From NCBI GenBank assembly GCA_023386365.1, contig JAEWJX010000092.1, positions 1 through 36,762 of the forward strand: a stretch of DNA of 36,762 nucleotides, given 5' to 3'. The translations under genes and the position numbers were made by a program. This stretch comes from Actinomycetes bacterium. Its GTDB lineage: Bacteria > Actinomycetota > Actinomycetes > Actinomycetales > Microbacteriaceae. Shown here in pieces: positions 23,108-30,100 of this stretch; positions within the stretch are counted from its first letter, which is position 1; every line of letters begins with the position of its first letter. Under the pieces are notes generated by a model. The model had not been told where the DNA came from. It saw only the letters and a list, made by a program, of their open reading frames with translations, and searched no databases.

Positions 23108-24531
23108 GTGGTCCCCGGGCGCCCGAACGCCTCCAGCCACCGCAGCCACACCTCGGCGAGCGTCGGGTAGGCGGGCACCGCGTGCCACAGGCGGTCGATG
23201 GGCACCTCCGCCACGACGGCGATGGTGGCGGCCTGCAGAAGCTCCCCGACATCCGGCCCCGCGAACGTGGCCCCGACGAGCACGTTGCGATCCAGGTCCA
23301 CCACCGCGCGCGCCTGCCCGCGATAGTCGTCCGCGTAGACGGTCGCCCCCGCGATCCAGGAGAGGTCGTAGTCGAGCACCCGGATGCGCAGCCCCGCCTT
23401 CTCGGCCGCGGCCGCCGTCAGACCCACCGACGCGATCTCTGGATCGGTGAAGGTGACCTGCGGCACGGAGCGGTGGTCGGCGGTGGCGACGTGCGCGCCC
23501 CACGGGGAGTCATCGACGGGCCTGCCCGCCGCACGCGCGGCGATCGCGTCACCCGCGGCACGCGCCTGGTACTTGCCCTGGTGGGTGAGGAGCGCCCGAC
23601 CATTGACGTCGCCCACCGCGTACAGCCAGTCGAAACCGGGGACGAGCATCGTGTCGTCGACCTCGATCCGGGTGCCCGCGGCGAGCCCGACCTCCTCGAG
23701 GCCGAGGTCGTGGGTACGCCCGACGCGTCCGGTTGCCACGAGCACCTTCTCGGCGAGCACACGACTCCCGTCGCCGAGTGTCAGCACGGCGTTCTTCTCC
23801 GCCTGGTGCACCTCGCTGACGCCGGTCTGCGTGAGCACACGCACCCCGGCCGCCTCCAGTCCCCCACGCACCAGCTCCACGGCGAACGGTTCCTGCGAGG
23901 CGAGCAGTTCGCCTCGGGCGATGAGCGTGACGCTGCTCCCGAGTGACGCGTAGGCGGTCGCGAGCTCGCATCCGACGACACCGCCGCCGAGCACCGCGAG
24001 CGTCGAGGGCACCTCCGAGGCGGACGTCGCCTCCCGATTCGTCCACGGGTTCACGTCTGCGAGGCCAGGGATGTCGGGGAGCACGGCGACAGACCCGGTC
24101 GCGAGCGCGATCGCGTGGCGCGCTTCGAGTTCGGTGACCGTGCCGTCGGCGGCGGTCACCACGATCCGGCGCGGCCCCACGAGCCGGGCGTGGCCGCGCA
24201 CCAGCTCGATTCCGGCCCCCTCCACCCACGCGACCTGCGACGCGTCGTCGCGGTTGTGGGTGATCACGTCGCGGCGTCGGAACACCCCGCGCGGGTCGAT
24301 CTCGCCCGTGACCGCCTCCGCGGCACCGCCGACGGCTCGCGCGGCGCGCACCGCGGCTCCCGCGCGCAGCAGCGCCTTCGAGGGCATGCACGCCCAGTAC
24401 GAGCATTCGCCACCGACGAGTTCGGCTTCGACGATCACCGTCGACAGCCCTCCCTGCCGGGTGCGGTCGGCGACGTTCTCGCCGACGGTTCCTGCTCCGA
24501 TCACGATCACATCGACGACACGCGCGCTCAT
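23104..24531 (-). CDS. Class I flavin disulfide oxidoreductase with altered active site
   Basis: A 475-residue FAD/NAD(P)H enzyme of the lipoamide dehydrogenase/glutathione reductase/mercuric reductase family. FAD site GAGTVG (12-17), redox disulfide GGECSYWACMPSK (Cys43 and Cys48, CxxxxC), NAD(P) site VLGGGVVGCELA, second FAD motif LYAVGDVNG and a C-terminal dimerisation domain are all present. The catalytic base position differs: the usual HPTxxE is YPTLAE (Tyr455...Glu460), as in mercuric reductases, but the C-terminal Cys pair of MerA is absent. Substrate therefore uncertain. It leads a two-gene transcript with the HExxH protein. ATG at 24531 supported by a leaderless TACGCT. Confidence 0.88.
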   Translation of the reverse strand: MSARVVDVIVIGAGTVGENVADRTRQGGLSTVIVEAELVGGECSYWACMPSKALLRAGAAVRAARAVGGAAEAVTGEIDPRGVFRRRDVITHNRDDASQVAWVEGAGIELVRGHARLVGPRRIVVTAADGTVTELEARHAIALATGSVAVLPDIPGLADVNPWTNREATSASEVPSTLAVLGGGVVGCELATAYASLGSSVTLIARGELLASQEPFAVELVRGGLEAAGVRVLTQTGVSEVHQAEKNAVLTLGDGSRVLAEKVLVATGRVGRTHDLGLEEVGLAAGTRIEVDDTMLVPGFDWLYAVGDVNGRALLTHQGKYQARAAGDAIAARAAGRPVDDSPWGAHVATADHRSVPQVTFTDPEIASVGLTAAAAEKAGLRIRVLDYDLSWIAGATVYADDYRGQARAVVDLDRNVLVGATFAGPDVGELLQAATIAVVAEVPIDRLWHAVPAYPTLAEVWLRWLEAFGRPGTT

Positions 24532-24537
24532 GCATCG

Positions 24538-24543
24538 AGCGTA
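24538..24543 (-). promoter_or_regulatory. Leaderless -10 element (TACGCT) for the flavoprotein gene
   Basis: On the minus strand TACGCT is followed by six bases and the ATG at 24531. Confidence 0.5.
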
Positions 24544-24581
24544 GGGGCGCCCGGCGGCGCGGGTCGAGACTCGCGGTGGGG

Positions 24582-25373
24582 TCAGGCGCGCAGGGCGGCG
24601 ATCAGACGCAGGATCGTGGGGGAGTCGTCGACGGCGACGGCGGCCGACTCCGGCGCGAACGATGCGATCGTCGCACCGGCGAGGGGGAGGCGGTTCACCA
24701 CGGCGCGCACGGCGGCGACGAGCTCCCCCGCGGAGACCCCGAAGGGGATCGGCGCCAGCAACCCGTCGAACTCGGCCGGGTCGAGCACGTCGAGGTCGAC
24801 GTGGATGTACACGCGCGAGGCCCCGGTCGCGACAACCGCGTCGGCGAACGTCTCCGCGTCCGCGATCGCCGCCACGTCGAGGGAGGTGATGCCCTTCTCG
24901 GCGGCGAAGTCCTCCTCCGCAGGGTCCCATTCGCGGGTACCCGCGAGCACGACGCGGACGGGGTCCACGGCTCCCTCGTCGATGAGAGACGCCAGCACCA
25001 TCCCGCCGAAGGCGCCCGACGTCGAGCTCGTGGGGGTGTTGAGGTCGGGGTGCGCGTCGAACCAGACGAGCGCGAGATCGTCGCCGCCGACGTGGGAGAC
25101 GGCCGCAGACGACACCCCGCAGTCACCGCCGATCACGATGGCGGGTTCGCTGAGCTCACCCAGCACGTCGCCCATGCGCTCTCGAATCAGTTGCAGCGAG
25201 CCGAAGCGGGCGATCCCGGTTCCCTGCTCGTCGCCGGCCTCGAGCGGGACCGGCACGTCGCGGGTGGCCGCGTTCGGGAGATCCGACCGGATGGCGGCGG
25301 CGCCATCCGCGAGACGCATCGCGCGACTGGAGGGCGAGCCCTGCCACTGCGGGACGACGACGAAGGCGGCCAT
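24582..25373 (-). CDS. Arginase/ureohydrolase-family protein with Cys at a metal-ligand position
   Basis: A 263-residue protein with the arginase fold. Metal-binding signatures: GGDCGVS (82-88), WFDAHPDLNTP (Asp106, His108, Asp110) and HVDLDVLDP (Asp193, Asp195). In arginase and agmatinase the first motif is GGDH and that His binds Mn; here it is Cys85. The rest of the ligand set is intact, so one metal site may be changed in affinity or identity. Substrate could be arginine, agmatine, formiminoglutamate or another guanidino/ureido compound. A GGAG ribosome-binding site lies just before the ATG, with a TAGGAT -10 candidate further upstream. Lies downstream of the sigma/anti-sigma-like pair but has its own leader. 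Confidence 0.85.
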   Translation of the reverse strand: MAAFVVVPQWQGSPSSRAMRLADGAAAIRSDLPNAATRDVPVPLEAGDEQGTGIARFGSLQLIRERMGDVLGELSEPAIVIGGDCGVSSAAVSHVGGDDLALVWFDAHPDLNTPTSSTSGAFGGMVLASLIDEGAVDPVRVVLAGTREWDPAEEDFAAEKGITSLDVAAIADAETFADAVVATGASRVYIHVDLDVLDPAEFDGLLAPIPFGVSAGELVAAVRAVVNRLPLAGATIASFAPESAAVAVDDSPTILRLIAALRA

Positions 25374-25416
25374 TCGGTCTCCGGGTTCCGGCGCGCCGGC
25401 TGCGCGCGATGCCGGA

Positions 25417-25422
25417 ATCCTA
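25417..25422 (-). promoter_or_regulatory. Putative -10 (TAGGAT) for the arginase-family gene
   Basis: On the minus strand TAGGAT lies 43 bases upstream of the ATG at 25373, between the 3' end of the preceding gene and the leader carrying GGAG. Confidence 0.35.
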
Positions 25423-25437
25423 TTCTCGTGAACCGGG

Positions 25438-26169
25438 TCAGCGCAGAGTGATCGTTGTCGCGGGTCCCGTCGCGACGCGCGCGGTGCCGTCGGCGGTGAT
25501 CACGTCGACGGCGGCGCTCACCTCGTACGAGCCGGGTTCGGCGACGGCCTCGCCGGGGGCGGTGCAGCTCACCGGCTCGAAGGTCACCGGGATGCGGGCC
25601 GATGCGCCCGGATCGAGTTCGAACCGGACGACATCGACCGATCCTTCGCCGTGCCACAGCACCGTCCCGTCGCCCGCAAAGGTCAGGTACATCGGACTGT
25701 TCGTGGTGATGGTGGTCTCGCCGGTGTTCGTCAGGGTGACGTCGGTCTCGATCGTCTCGCCGCCCGCGACGGCGTCGACCGGCGCGACTACCAGCCCCAT
25801 GCCCCAGGTGTCGGGTGCGGGCTCGGCGACCGGGGCGCCGCAGGTGTTGAGCAGTTCGGCGCTCGCTGCGAGCGACGCCGAGGTGCCGGCGGCGCCGTCC
25901 TCTTTCAGGATCGACGCGTCGTCGCCCGTCGCGGCGTCGTCGGCCGCCGAGCCTCCGGCCATCGACAGGCCGCCGCCGCCGAGGCCGAGTGCCGCGGGAA
26001 GGACGAACGCGAGCGCACCGGCCGCAGCGACACCTCCGCCGATCCCTGCGACGAGCTGGCGGGGTCGGCGGCGGGCGCGGGCCTTGCGGATGATGCGGGT
26101 CGTGTCGAGCGCACCCGGCTCGGCGCCGTCGCCGTGCAGCAGGTCGCGCAGGTCAGCTTCGGTGGGCAT
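25438..26169 (-). CDS. Membrane protein encoded with the ECF sigma factor, possible anti-sigma
   Basis: A 243-residue single-pass membrane protein: cytoplasmic N-terminus of ~55 residues (MPTEADLRDLLHGDG..., then a basic stretch ARARRRPR), one transmembrane segment (about 58-80), and an extracytoplasmic beta-rich domain of ~150 residues with two Cys (LLNTCGAP and EPVSCTAP). The extracellular part resembles Ig-like/DUF4232-type domains in its TLTNTGETTITTNSPMYLTF pattern. It overlaps the sigma gene by 17 bp and is second in its operon, the usual place for a membrane anti-sigma factor, but no zinc-binding anti-sigma motif (HxxxCxxC) is present. The start is the ATG at 26169, preceded by AAGGGGGG. 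Confidence 0.7.
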   Translation of the reverse strand: MPTEADLRDLLHGDGAEPGALDTTRIIRKARARRRPRQLVAGIGGGVAAAGALAFVLPAALGLGGGGLSMAGGSAADDAATGDDASILKEDGAAGTSASLAASAELLNTCGAPVAEPAPDTWGMGLVVAPVDAVAGGETIETDVTLTNTGETTITTNSPMYLTFAGDGTVLWHGEGSVDVVRFELDPGASARIPVTFEPVSCTAPGEAVAEPGSYEVSAAVDVITADGTARVATGPATTITLR

Positions 26170-26770
26170 GCTCGCCCCCCTTCTTCTCGGGCGGGCGCAG
26201 GCTGCTGGTGCGCAGCGGCGTCGTGCCGGTTCCCGGTCGGGCGCCACCGGGGCCGAGACGGCCTTCGGCGGTGCCATCGTCGGCGAGGGCGATCGCCATC
26301 TTGGCGAGCCCGTCGCTCAGGTATCGCTTCACCGTGCCGGAGCTGATCCCCAACGTCTCGGCGATGTCGTCGACCTTGAGGTCGTCGTAGTACCGCAGCA
26401 CCAGGCAGGCCCGTTCGCGCGGGGTCAGCTTCTGCAGTTCCTCGTGCACGTCGAGGCGCAGATCGACGACGCCGTCGGCGGAGGGCAGCTCGTCCGGTTG
26501 GTACTGCGTGGGGGCGACCTTGCGCCAGAGGCTCACCCGTCGTCCACGGTCGAGGGAGGCGTTGAGGATCGCCCGCCGCACGTACGCCTCGGCGCTGTCG
26601 ACGGTGAACCCGTTGCGTAGTCGGCCGAAGGTGCGCACGAGGGCGTCCTGCACGAGGTCGGCCGCGTCGTCGGCGCTACCGCTCAGGAGGCGTGCGTAGC
26701 GCAGCAGCGCATCGCCGCGCTCGGCGACAAGCTCGGCGACGACCAATTCCCATGCGGGTGTGCGTGCCAC
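26153..26770 (-). CDS. ECF sigma factor (SigE-like actinobacterial family)
   Basis: A 205-residue extracytoplasmic-function sigma factor. Region 2 (about 12-80) reads AERGDALLRYARLLSGSADDAADLVQDALVRTFGRL with the core-binding and -10 recognition helix DLVQDALVRTF; region 4 (about 112-165) has LTPRERACLVLRYYDDLKVDDIAETLGISSGTVKRYLSDGLAKM (landmarks RERACLVLRYY, IAETLGISSGTVKRYL), the -35 binding helix-turn-helix. A ~35-residue Gly/Pro-rich tail is added. The GTG at 26770 has GGGGAGGA before it. It redirects RNA polymerase to an unknown regulon, with the adjacent membrane protein as probable partner. Confidence 0.9.
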   Translation of the reverse strand: MARTPAWELVVAELVAERGDALLRYARLLSGSADDAADLVQDALVRTFGRLRNGFTVDSAEAYVRRAILNASLDRGRRVSLWRKVAPTQYQPDELPSADGVVDLRLDVHEELQKLTPRERACLVLRYYDDLKVDDIAETLGISSGTVKRYLSDGLAKMAIALADDGTAEGRLGPGGARPGTGTTPLRTSSLRPPEKKGGEHAHRS

Positions 26771-26822
26771 GGTGTCCTCCCCTCTACCTGATCAGACGAG
26801 CATCTCGGCGGAAAGGTTGGGG

Positions 26823-26837
26823 CGGATGCGGCATCCG
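26823..26837 (-). terminator. Hairpin downstream of tRNA-Arg
   Basis: A perfect dyad (6-bp stem CGGATG/CATCCG, 3-base loop) 10 bases after the 3' end of the tRNA on its strand; the following U content is weak, so terminator or processing signal is uncertain. Confidence 0.4.
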
Positions 26838-26846
26838 GCGATTCGG

Positions 26847-26919
26847 TGCCCTTGACACGATTCGAACGTGCGACTTCTTCCTCCGGAGGGAAGCGCTCTA
26901 TCCACTGAGCTACAAGGGC
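26847..26919 (-). tRNA. tRNA-Arg(CCG)
   Basis: A complete 73-nt cloverleaf. Acceptor stem GCCCTTG/CAAGGGC with discriminator A; D arm GCTC-AGTGGATA-GAGC; anticodon stem CTTCC/GGAAG with loop CTCCGGA, anticodon CCG, which reads the codon CGG (Arg); T arm GCACG-TTCGAAT-CGTGT. The 3' CCA is not encoded. Confidence 0.96.
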
Positions 26920-26923
26920 GGGA

Positions 26924-26937
26924 CTGACCTAGGTTAG
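26924..26937. promoter_or_regulatory. 14-bp near-palindrome over the -10 of the short-ORF/transglutaminase gene
   Basis: CTGACCTAGGTTAG, one mismatched pair, with a perfect ACCTAGGT core. It overlaps the -10 TAGGTT (26930-26935) and lies directly next to the tRNA 5' end; a repressor site is possible. Confidence 0.4.
26930..26935 (+). promoter_or_regulatory. Leaderless -10 element (TAGGTT) for the short ORF
   Basis: TAGGTT is followed by six bases and the ATG at 26942, the same spacing as other leaderless genes in the window. Confidence 0.5.
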
Positions 26938-26941
26938 CAGC

Positions 26942-26980
26942 ATGGAACCCGTCGCCCCCGCCCCTCACGGAGCCCCGTGA
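26942..26980 (+). CDS. 12-codon leaderless ORF coupled to the transglutaminase gene
   Basis: ATG at 26942 opens a 12-codon frame, MEPVAPAPHGAP, rich in Pro and Ala, ending in a TGA that overlaps the GTG of the next gene (GTGA at 26977-26980). The -10 spacing places the predicted RNA 5' end at this ATG, so it should be translated as a leaderless leader peptide, with ribosomes re-initiating at the downstream GTG. Confidence 0.5.
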   Translation: MEPVAPAPHGAP

Positions 26981-27777
26981 CACTGCGTCGGGAGGTGCGT
27001 TCGGCGCTCACCTTCGAGGTCGTCGACCCGACGGCATTCGTGCTCGCGTTGGCGGTCGCGGAGGGGGTTCCGACGACGGTGGAGACCTTGCGGGTGGCTC
27101 TCGACGGGGCGCCCGTGGAGACGCGACCGCTCCGGGAGGCGCACGGAACGCGACTGGCGTTGTTCGAGACGGGACCCGGCATTCTGCAGGTCGACTACGC
27201 GGCGACCGTCATCGGCCGCGCGGATCCGGTGCCGACGTCGCCGCTCGATCCGATCGTCTACCTGCGTCCGAGTCGCTACGTGCAGTCGGACACCCTCACC
27301 CCGTTCGCACGCGACACGTTCCCGGGCGTCGACGGAGCCGCTCTGGTGCGCGCGGTCGCCGAATGGGTGCACACCCGCCTCGAGTACCGGCCGGATGCGA
27401 CCTCGCCCATCGGAGGAGCCGCCGAGACGCTGGATGCGGGCGCCGGTGTGTGCCGGGACTACGCGCACCTCACGGCAGCCCTGCTGCGCGCCCTCGACGT
27501 CCCCGCGCGGCTCGTCTCGGTGTACGCACCCCAACTGGTGCCGATGGACCTGCACGCCGTGGTCGAGGCGTACATCGAGGGCCGCTGGGTGGTGGTCGAC
27601 GCGACCCGACTCGCGCCGAGACGCTCCATGATCCGGATGGCGACGGGCCGCGACGCGACCGATACGGCTTTCGAGACCAACACGCTCGCCGACGTCGTGC
27701 TGCGGGCGATGTCGGTCGACGCCCGCGCCGACGAGGAGTTCGTCGACGATCCCGACGAACTGGTCGAGCTGAGCTGA
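26977..27777 (+). CDS. Transglutaminase-like cysteine protease-fold protein
   Basis: A 266-residue protein with an N-terminal beta-rich domain (~1-105, the bacterial transglutaminase-like N-terminal type) and a catalytic core: Cys159 in AGVCRDYAHL, His193 in PMDLHAVVEAY and Asp208 in WVVVDAT, an intact Cys-His-Asp triad. Such proteins cleave or form amide bonds; in bacteria they are mostly peptidases of unknown substrate. No signal peptide or transmembrane segment, so cytoplasmic. The GTG at 26977 has CGGAG before it and overlaps the short upstream ORF. It converges on the lipoprotein gene with 4 nt between stop codons. Confidence 0.87.
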   Translation: MTLRREVRSALTFEVVDPTAFVLALAVAEGVPTTVETLRVALDGAPVETRPLREAHGTRLALFETGPGILQVDYAATVIGRADPVPTSPLDPIVYLRPSRYVQSDTLTPFARDTFPGVDGAALVRAVAEWVHTRLEYRPDATSPIGGAAETLDAGAGVCRDYAHLTAALLRALDVPARLVSVYAPQLVPMDLHAVVEAYIEGRWVVVDATRLAPRRSMIRMATGRDATDTAFETNTLADVVLRAMSVDARADEEFVDDPDELVELS

Positions 27778-27781
27778 GCGC

Positions 27782-28372
27782 TTAGAGCGCCTCGAGCACC
27801 GATGCGACGATCGGTTCGGCGTCGCCGGGCTCGAGGAAGTAGCTGGAGCTCACGACCACCCAGTAGCTGCCGTCGAACACGACCGCCTCCCCGACGTTGC
27901 CGTCGACCTCGAAGTAGGCCTCGTCGCCGCCGTAGGTGGGGACCATCGTGCTGTGTGCGTACGTTTCGCTGGCGAGGTGGTCCAGCGTCGCGGTGTCGAA
28001 CGAGGCGACCGACACGTCGATGACCTCGCCGCTGGTGTCGTTCTGCCACCGGCAGGCCACACCGTCCGCGGCCGCCGCGTCCGCTGCGGCGCTGCCGGAC
28101 GACGGCGTCCACGAGTTGAGCAGGCTGAAGTTCGGGTTGAAGTCGTACATCGTCTGCGCCGGGATCAGCGCGTCGCAGGCGATGTCGACCGGCGTCGAGG
28201 TCGCGGGCGGCGCGGATGCGGGCGGCTCCGCGGTCGGGGTGGGCGTCTCGCTCCCCGCGCTCGGCGCGGGGGACGTGGGGGTGGGCTCCGGCGTCGTGCA
28301 CGCGGTGAGCATCATCGCCGCGGCGAGGACGGTCGCGGCGGACAGCAGGAAGGCAGGGGAGCGACGCGGCAT
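27782..28372 (-). CDS. Lipoprotein, paralogue of the one at 9207-9833
   Basis: A 196-residue lipoprotein: signal peptide MPRRSPAFLLSAATVLAAAM, lipobox LTAC (lipidated Cys25), a Pro/Ser/Thr/Ala linker to about residue 60, then a domain with IACDALIPAQTMYDF and, about 45 residues later, GVACRWQND. The motifs ACxALxPA and G(I/V)xCxW are shared, in order and spacing, with the lipoprotein at 9207-9833. A longer in-frame start at 28411 exists, but the signal peptide fits best from 28372. Function unknown; divergent from argS. Confidence 0.78.
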   Translation of the reverse strand: MPRRSPAFLLSAATVLAAAMMLTACTTPEPTPTSPAPSAGSETPTPTAEPPASAPPATSTPVDIACDALIPAQTMYDFNPNFSLLNSWTPSSGSAAADAAAADGVACRWQNDTSGEVIDVSVASFDTATLDHLASETYAHSTMVPTYGGDEAYFEVDGNVGEAVVFDGSYWVVVSSSYFLEPGDAEPIVASVLEAL

Positions 28373-28423
28373 GGATACATTCTCACCCCCGCGCATGCCG
28401 AATCCGCTCACGACCGGCCCGGG

Positions 28424-28429
28424 TAGGAT
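28424..28429 (+). promoter_or_regulatory. -10 element (TAGGAT) for argS
   Basis: TAGGAT is followed by eight bases and the GTG at 28438; a leaderless or nearly leaderless transcript is likely, since no Shine-Dalgarno sequence fits. Confidence 0.5.
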
Positions 28430-28437
28430 CGACCCTC

Positions 28438-30099
28438 GTGAATCCCGCCGAACTCGCCGCCGTCCTGCTCGACCTCGTGCGCCGGACGGCCGCCACCCGA
28501 GGCGCGGATCCCGAGGCGATCGCGCCGGAAGACGTCACGCTCGAACGTCCGCGCAACCGCGACCACGGCGACTGGGCGTCGAACGCCGCGCTCAAGCTCG
28601 GCAAGCGTCTGGGGGTTCCCTCGCGGGAGTTCGCGGAGGAGCTGGTCGCCCTGCTCGTCGAGGTGGAGGGCATCGCCGCGGCCGATGTCGCCGGCCCCGG
28701 GTTCATCAACATCACGCTGGATGCCGCGGCGGCGGGCGTGCTCGCGCAGCGCATCCTCGAAGCCGGCGTCGGCTACGGCACGGGCACGCTGTACACGGGC
28801 GAACGCATCAACCTCGAGTTCGTCTCCGCCAACCCCACCGGGCCGATCCACATCGGCGGCACCCGCTGGGCGGCGGTCGGCGACAGCCTGGCGCGCCTGT
28901 TCGAAGCCCAGGGCGGGCTCGTCACCCGCGAGTACTACTTCAACGACCACGGCGCCCAGATCGACCGGTTCGCGCGCAGCCTCGTCGCCGCCCACCGCGG
29001 TGAGCCGGCGCCCGAGGACGGCTACGGCGGCAGCTACATCCTCGACATCGCGGCGCGCGTGGAGGCCGACTACCCGGGCGATCTCGACGCCCTGCCGCGT
29101 GCCGAACAGCAGGAGGTGTTCCGTGAGCTCGGGGTCGGCCTCATGTTCGGCGAGATCAAGGCGAGCCTGCACGACTTCGGCGTCGACTTCGACGTCTACT
29201 TCCACGAGAACTCGCTGCACGAGTCCGGTGCCGTCGACCGCGCGGTCGCCCGCCTGCGCGACCTCGGGCACATCTACGAAGCCGACGGCGCCACCTGGCT
29301 GCGCACCACCGAGTTCGGCGACGACAAGGACCGCGTCGTCATCAAGTCCGACGGCGACCCCGCCTATATCTCGGGCGACCTCGCCTACTACCTCGACAAG
29401 CGCGAGCGCGGGTTCGACCGCTGTCTCATCATGCTCGGCGCCGACCACCACGGGTACGTGCAGCGGCTCATGGCCATGACGGCCGCGTTCGGCGACGTCC
29501 CGTACGTGAACCTCGAGCTGCTCATCGGCCAGCTGGTCAACCTCGTCAAGGACGGGCAGCCGATGCGGATGTCGAAGCGGGCCGGCACCGTCGTCACCAT
29601 GGAAGACCTGGTGGAGGCGGTCGGCGTGGATGCGGCCCGGTACGCGCTCGTGCGCAGCTCGATCGATTCGCAGGTCGACATCGACCTCGATCTGCTGGCG
29701 AAACGCACCAACGACAACCCGGTTTTCTATGTGCAGTACGCCCACGCCCGCACGCGCGCTGTCGCCCGCAACGCGGAGGCCGCCGGTGTCGACCGCTCCG
29801 TGTTCGACCCGTCGCTGCTGTCGCACGAGACCGAGAGCATCCTGCTGGGCGCGCTGGCCGAACTTCCCCGCATCGTGCTGCAGGCCGCCGAGTTCCGTGA
29901 GCCGCACCGCGTCGCCCGGTACCTCGAAGACCTGGCCGGGTCCTACCACCGGTGGTACGACGCGTGCCGGGTGATCCCGCAGGGTGACGACCCGATCGAG
30001 GACGTGCACCGCACGCGTCTCGCGTTGAACGACGCGACGGGCCAGGTGCTCCGCAACGGACTCCAGCTCATCGGCGTCTCGGCACCGGATCGGATGTGA
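28438..30099 (+). CDS. argS: Arginyl-tRNA synthetase
   Basis: Charges tRNA-Arg with arginine using ATP; cytoplasmic class I synthetase of 553 residues. The N-terminal Add-1 domain is followed by the HIGH-type motif SANPTGPIHIGGTRW (HIGG at 138-141), a change of the last His that is familiar in actinobacterial ArgRS, and the KMSK-type motif MRMSKRAGTV; the C-terminal alpha-helical anticodon domain (DALR) ends the protein at VSAPDRM. Start GTG placed by the -10 before it. It begins the cluster argS - DUF2993 protein - membrane protein - lysA - hom - thrC - thrB - rho, a conserved neighbourhood in high-GC Gram-positives. Confidence 0.97.
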   Translation: MNPAELAAVLLDLVRRTAATRGADPEAIAPEDVTLERPRNRDHGDWASNAALKLGKRLGVPSREFAEELVALLVEVEGIAAADVAGPGFINITLDAAAAGVLAQRILEAGVGYGTGTLYTGERINLEFVSANPTGPIHIGGTRWAAVGDSLARLFEAQGGLVTREYYFNDHGAQIDRFARSLVAAHRGEPAPEDGYGGSYILDIAARVEADYPGDLDALPRAEQQEVFRELGVGLMFGEIKASLHDFGVDFDVYFHENSLHESGAVDRAVARLRDLGHIYEADGATWLRTTEFGDDKDRVVIKSDGDPAYISGDLAYYLDKRERGFDRCLIMLGADHHGYVQRLMAMTAAFGDVPYVNLELLIGQLVNLVKDGQPMRMSKRAGTVVTMEDLVEAVGVDAARYALVRSSIDSQVDIDLDLLAKRTNDNPVFYVQYAHARTRAVARNAEAAGVDRSVFDPSLLSHETESILLGALAELPRIVLQAAEFREPHRVARYLEDLAGSYHRWYDACRVIPQGDDPIEDVHRTRLALNDATGQVLRNGLQLIGVSAPDRM

Positions 30100-30100
30100 C

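Noticed and set aside
26924..26937. Palindrome before the short ORF as a second iron box
   Set aside because: It shares only one half-site-like TAGGTTAG with the DtxR consensus and the half-sites face the wrong way; listed only as a generic operator candidate.
28438..30099. HIGG instead of HIGH in ArgRS as a possible inactivating change
   Set aside because: This variant of the motif is familiar in actinobacterial ArgRS and the rest of the enzyme is intact.
26847..30099. Functional link between tRNA-Arg(CCG) and argS from their proximity
   Set aside because: They are 1.5 kb apart, on opposite strands and separated by two unrelated genes; chance is sufficient.
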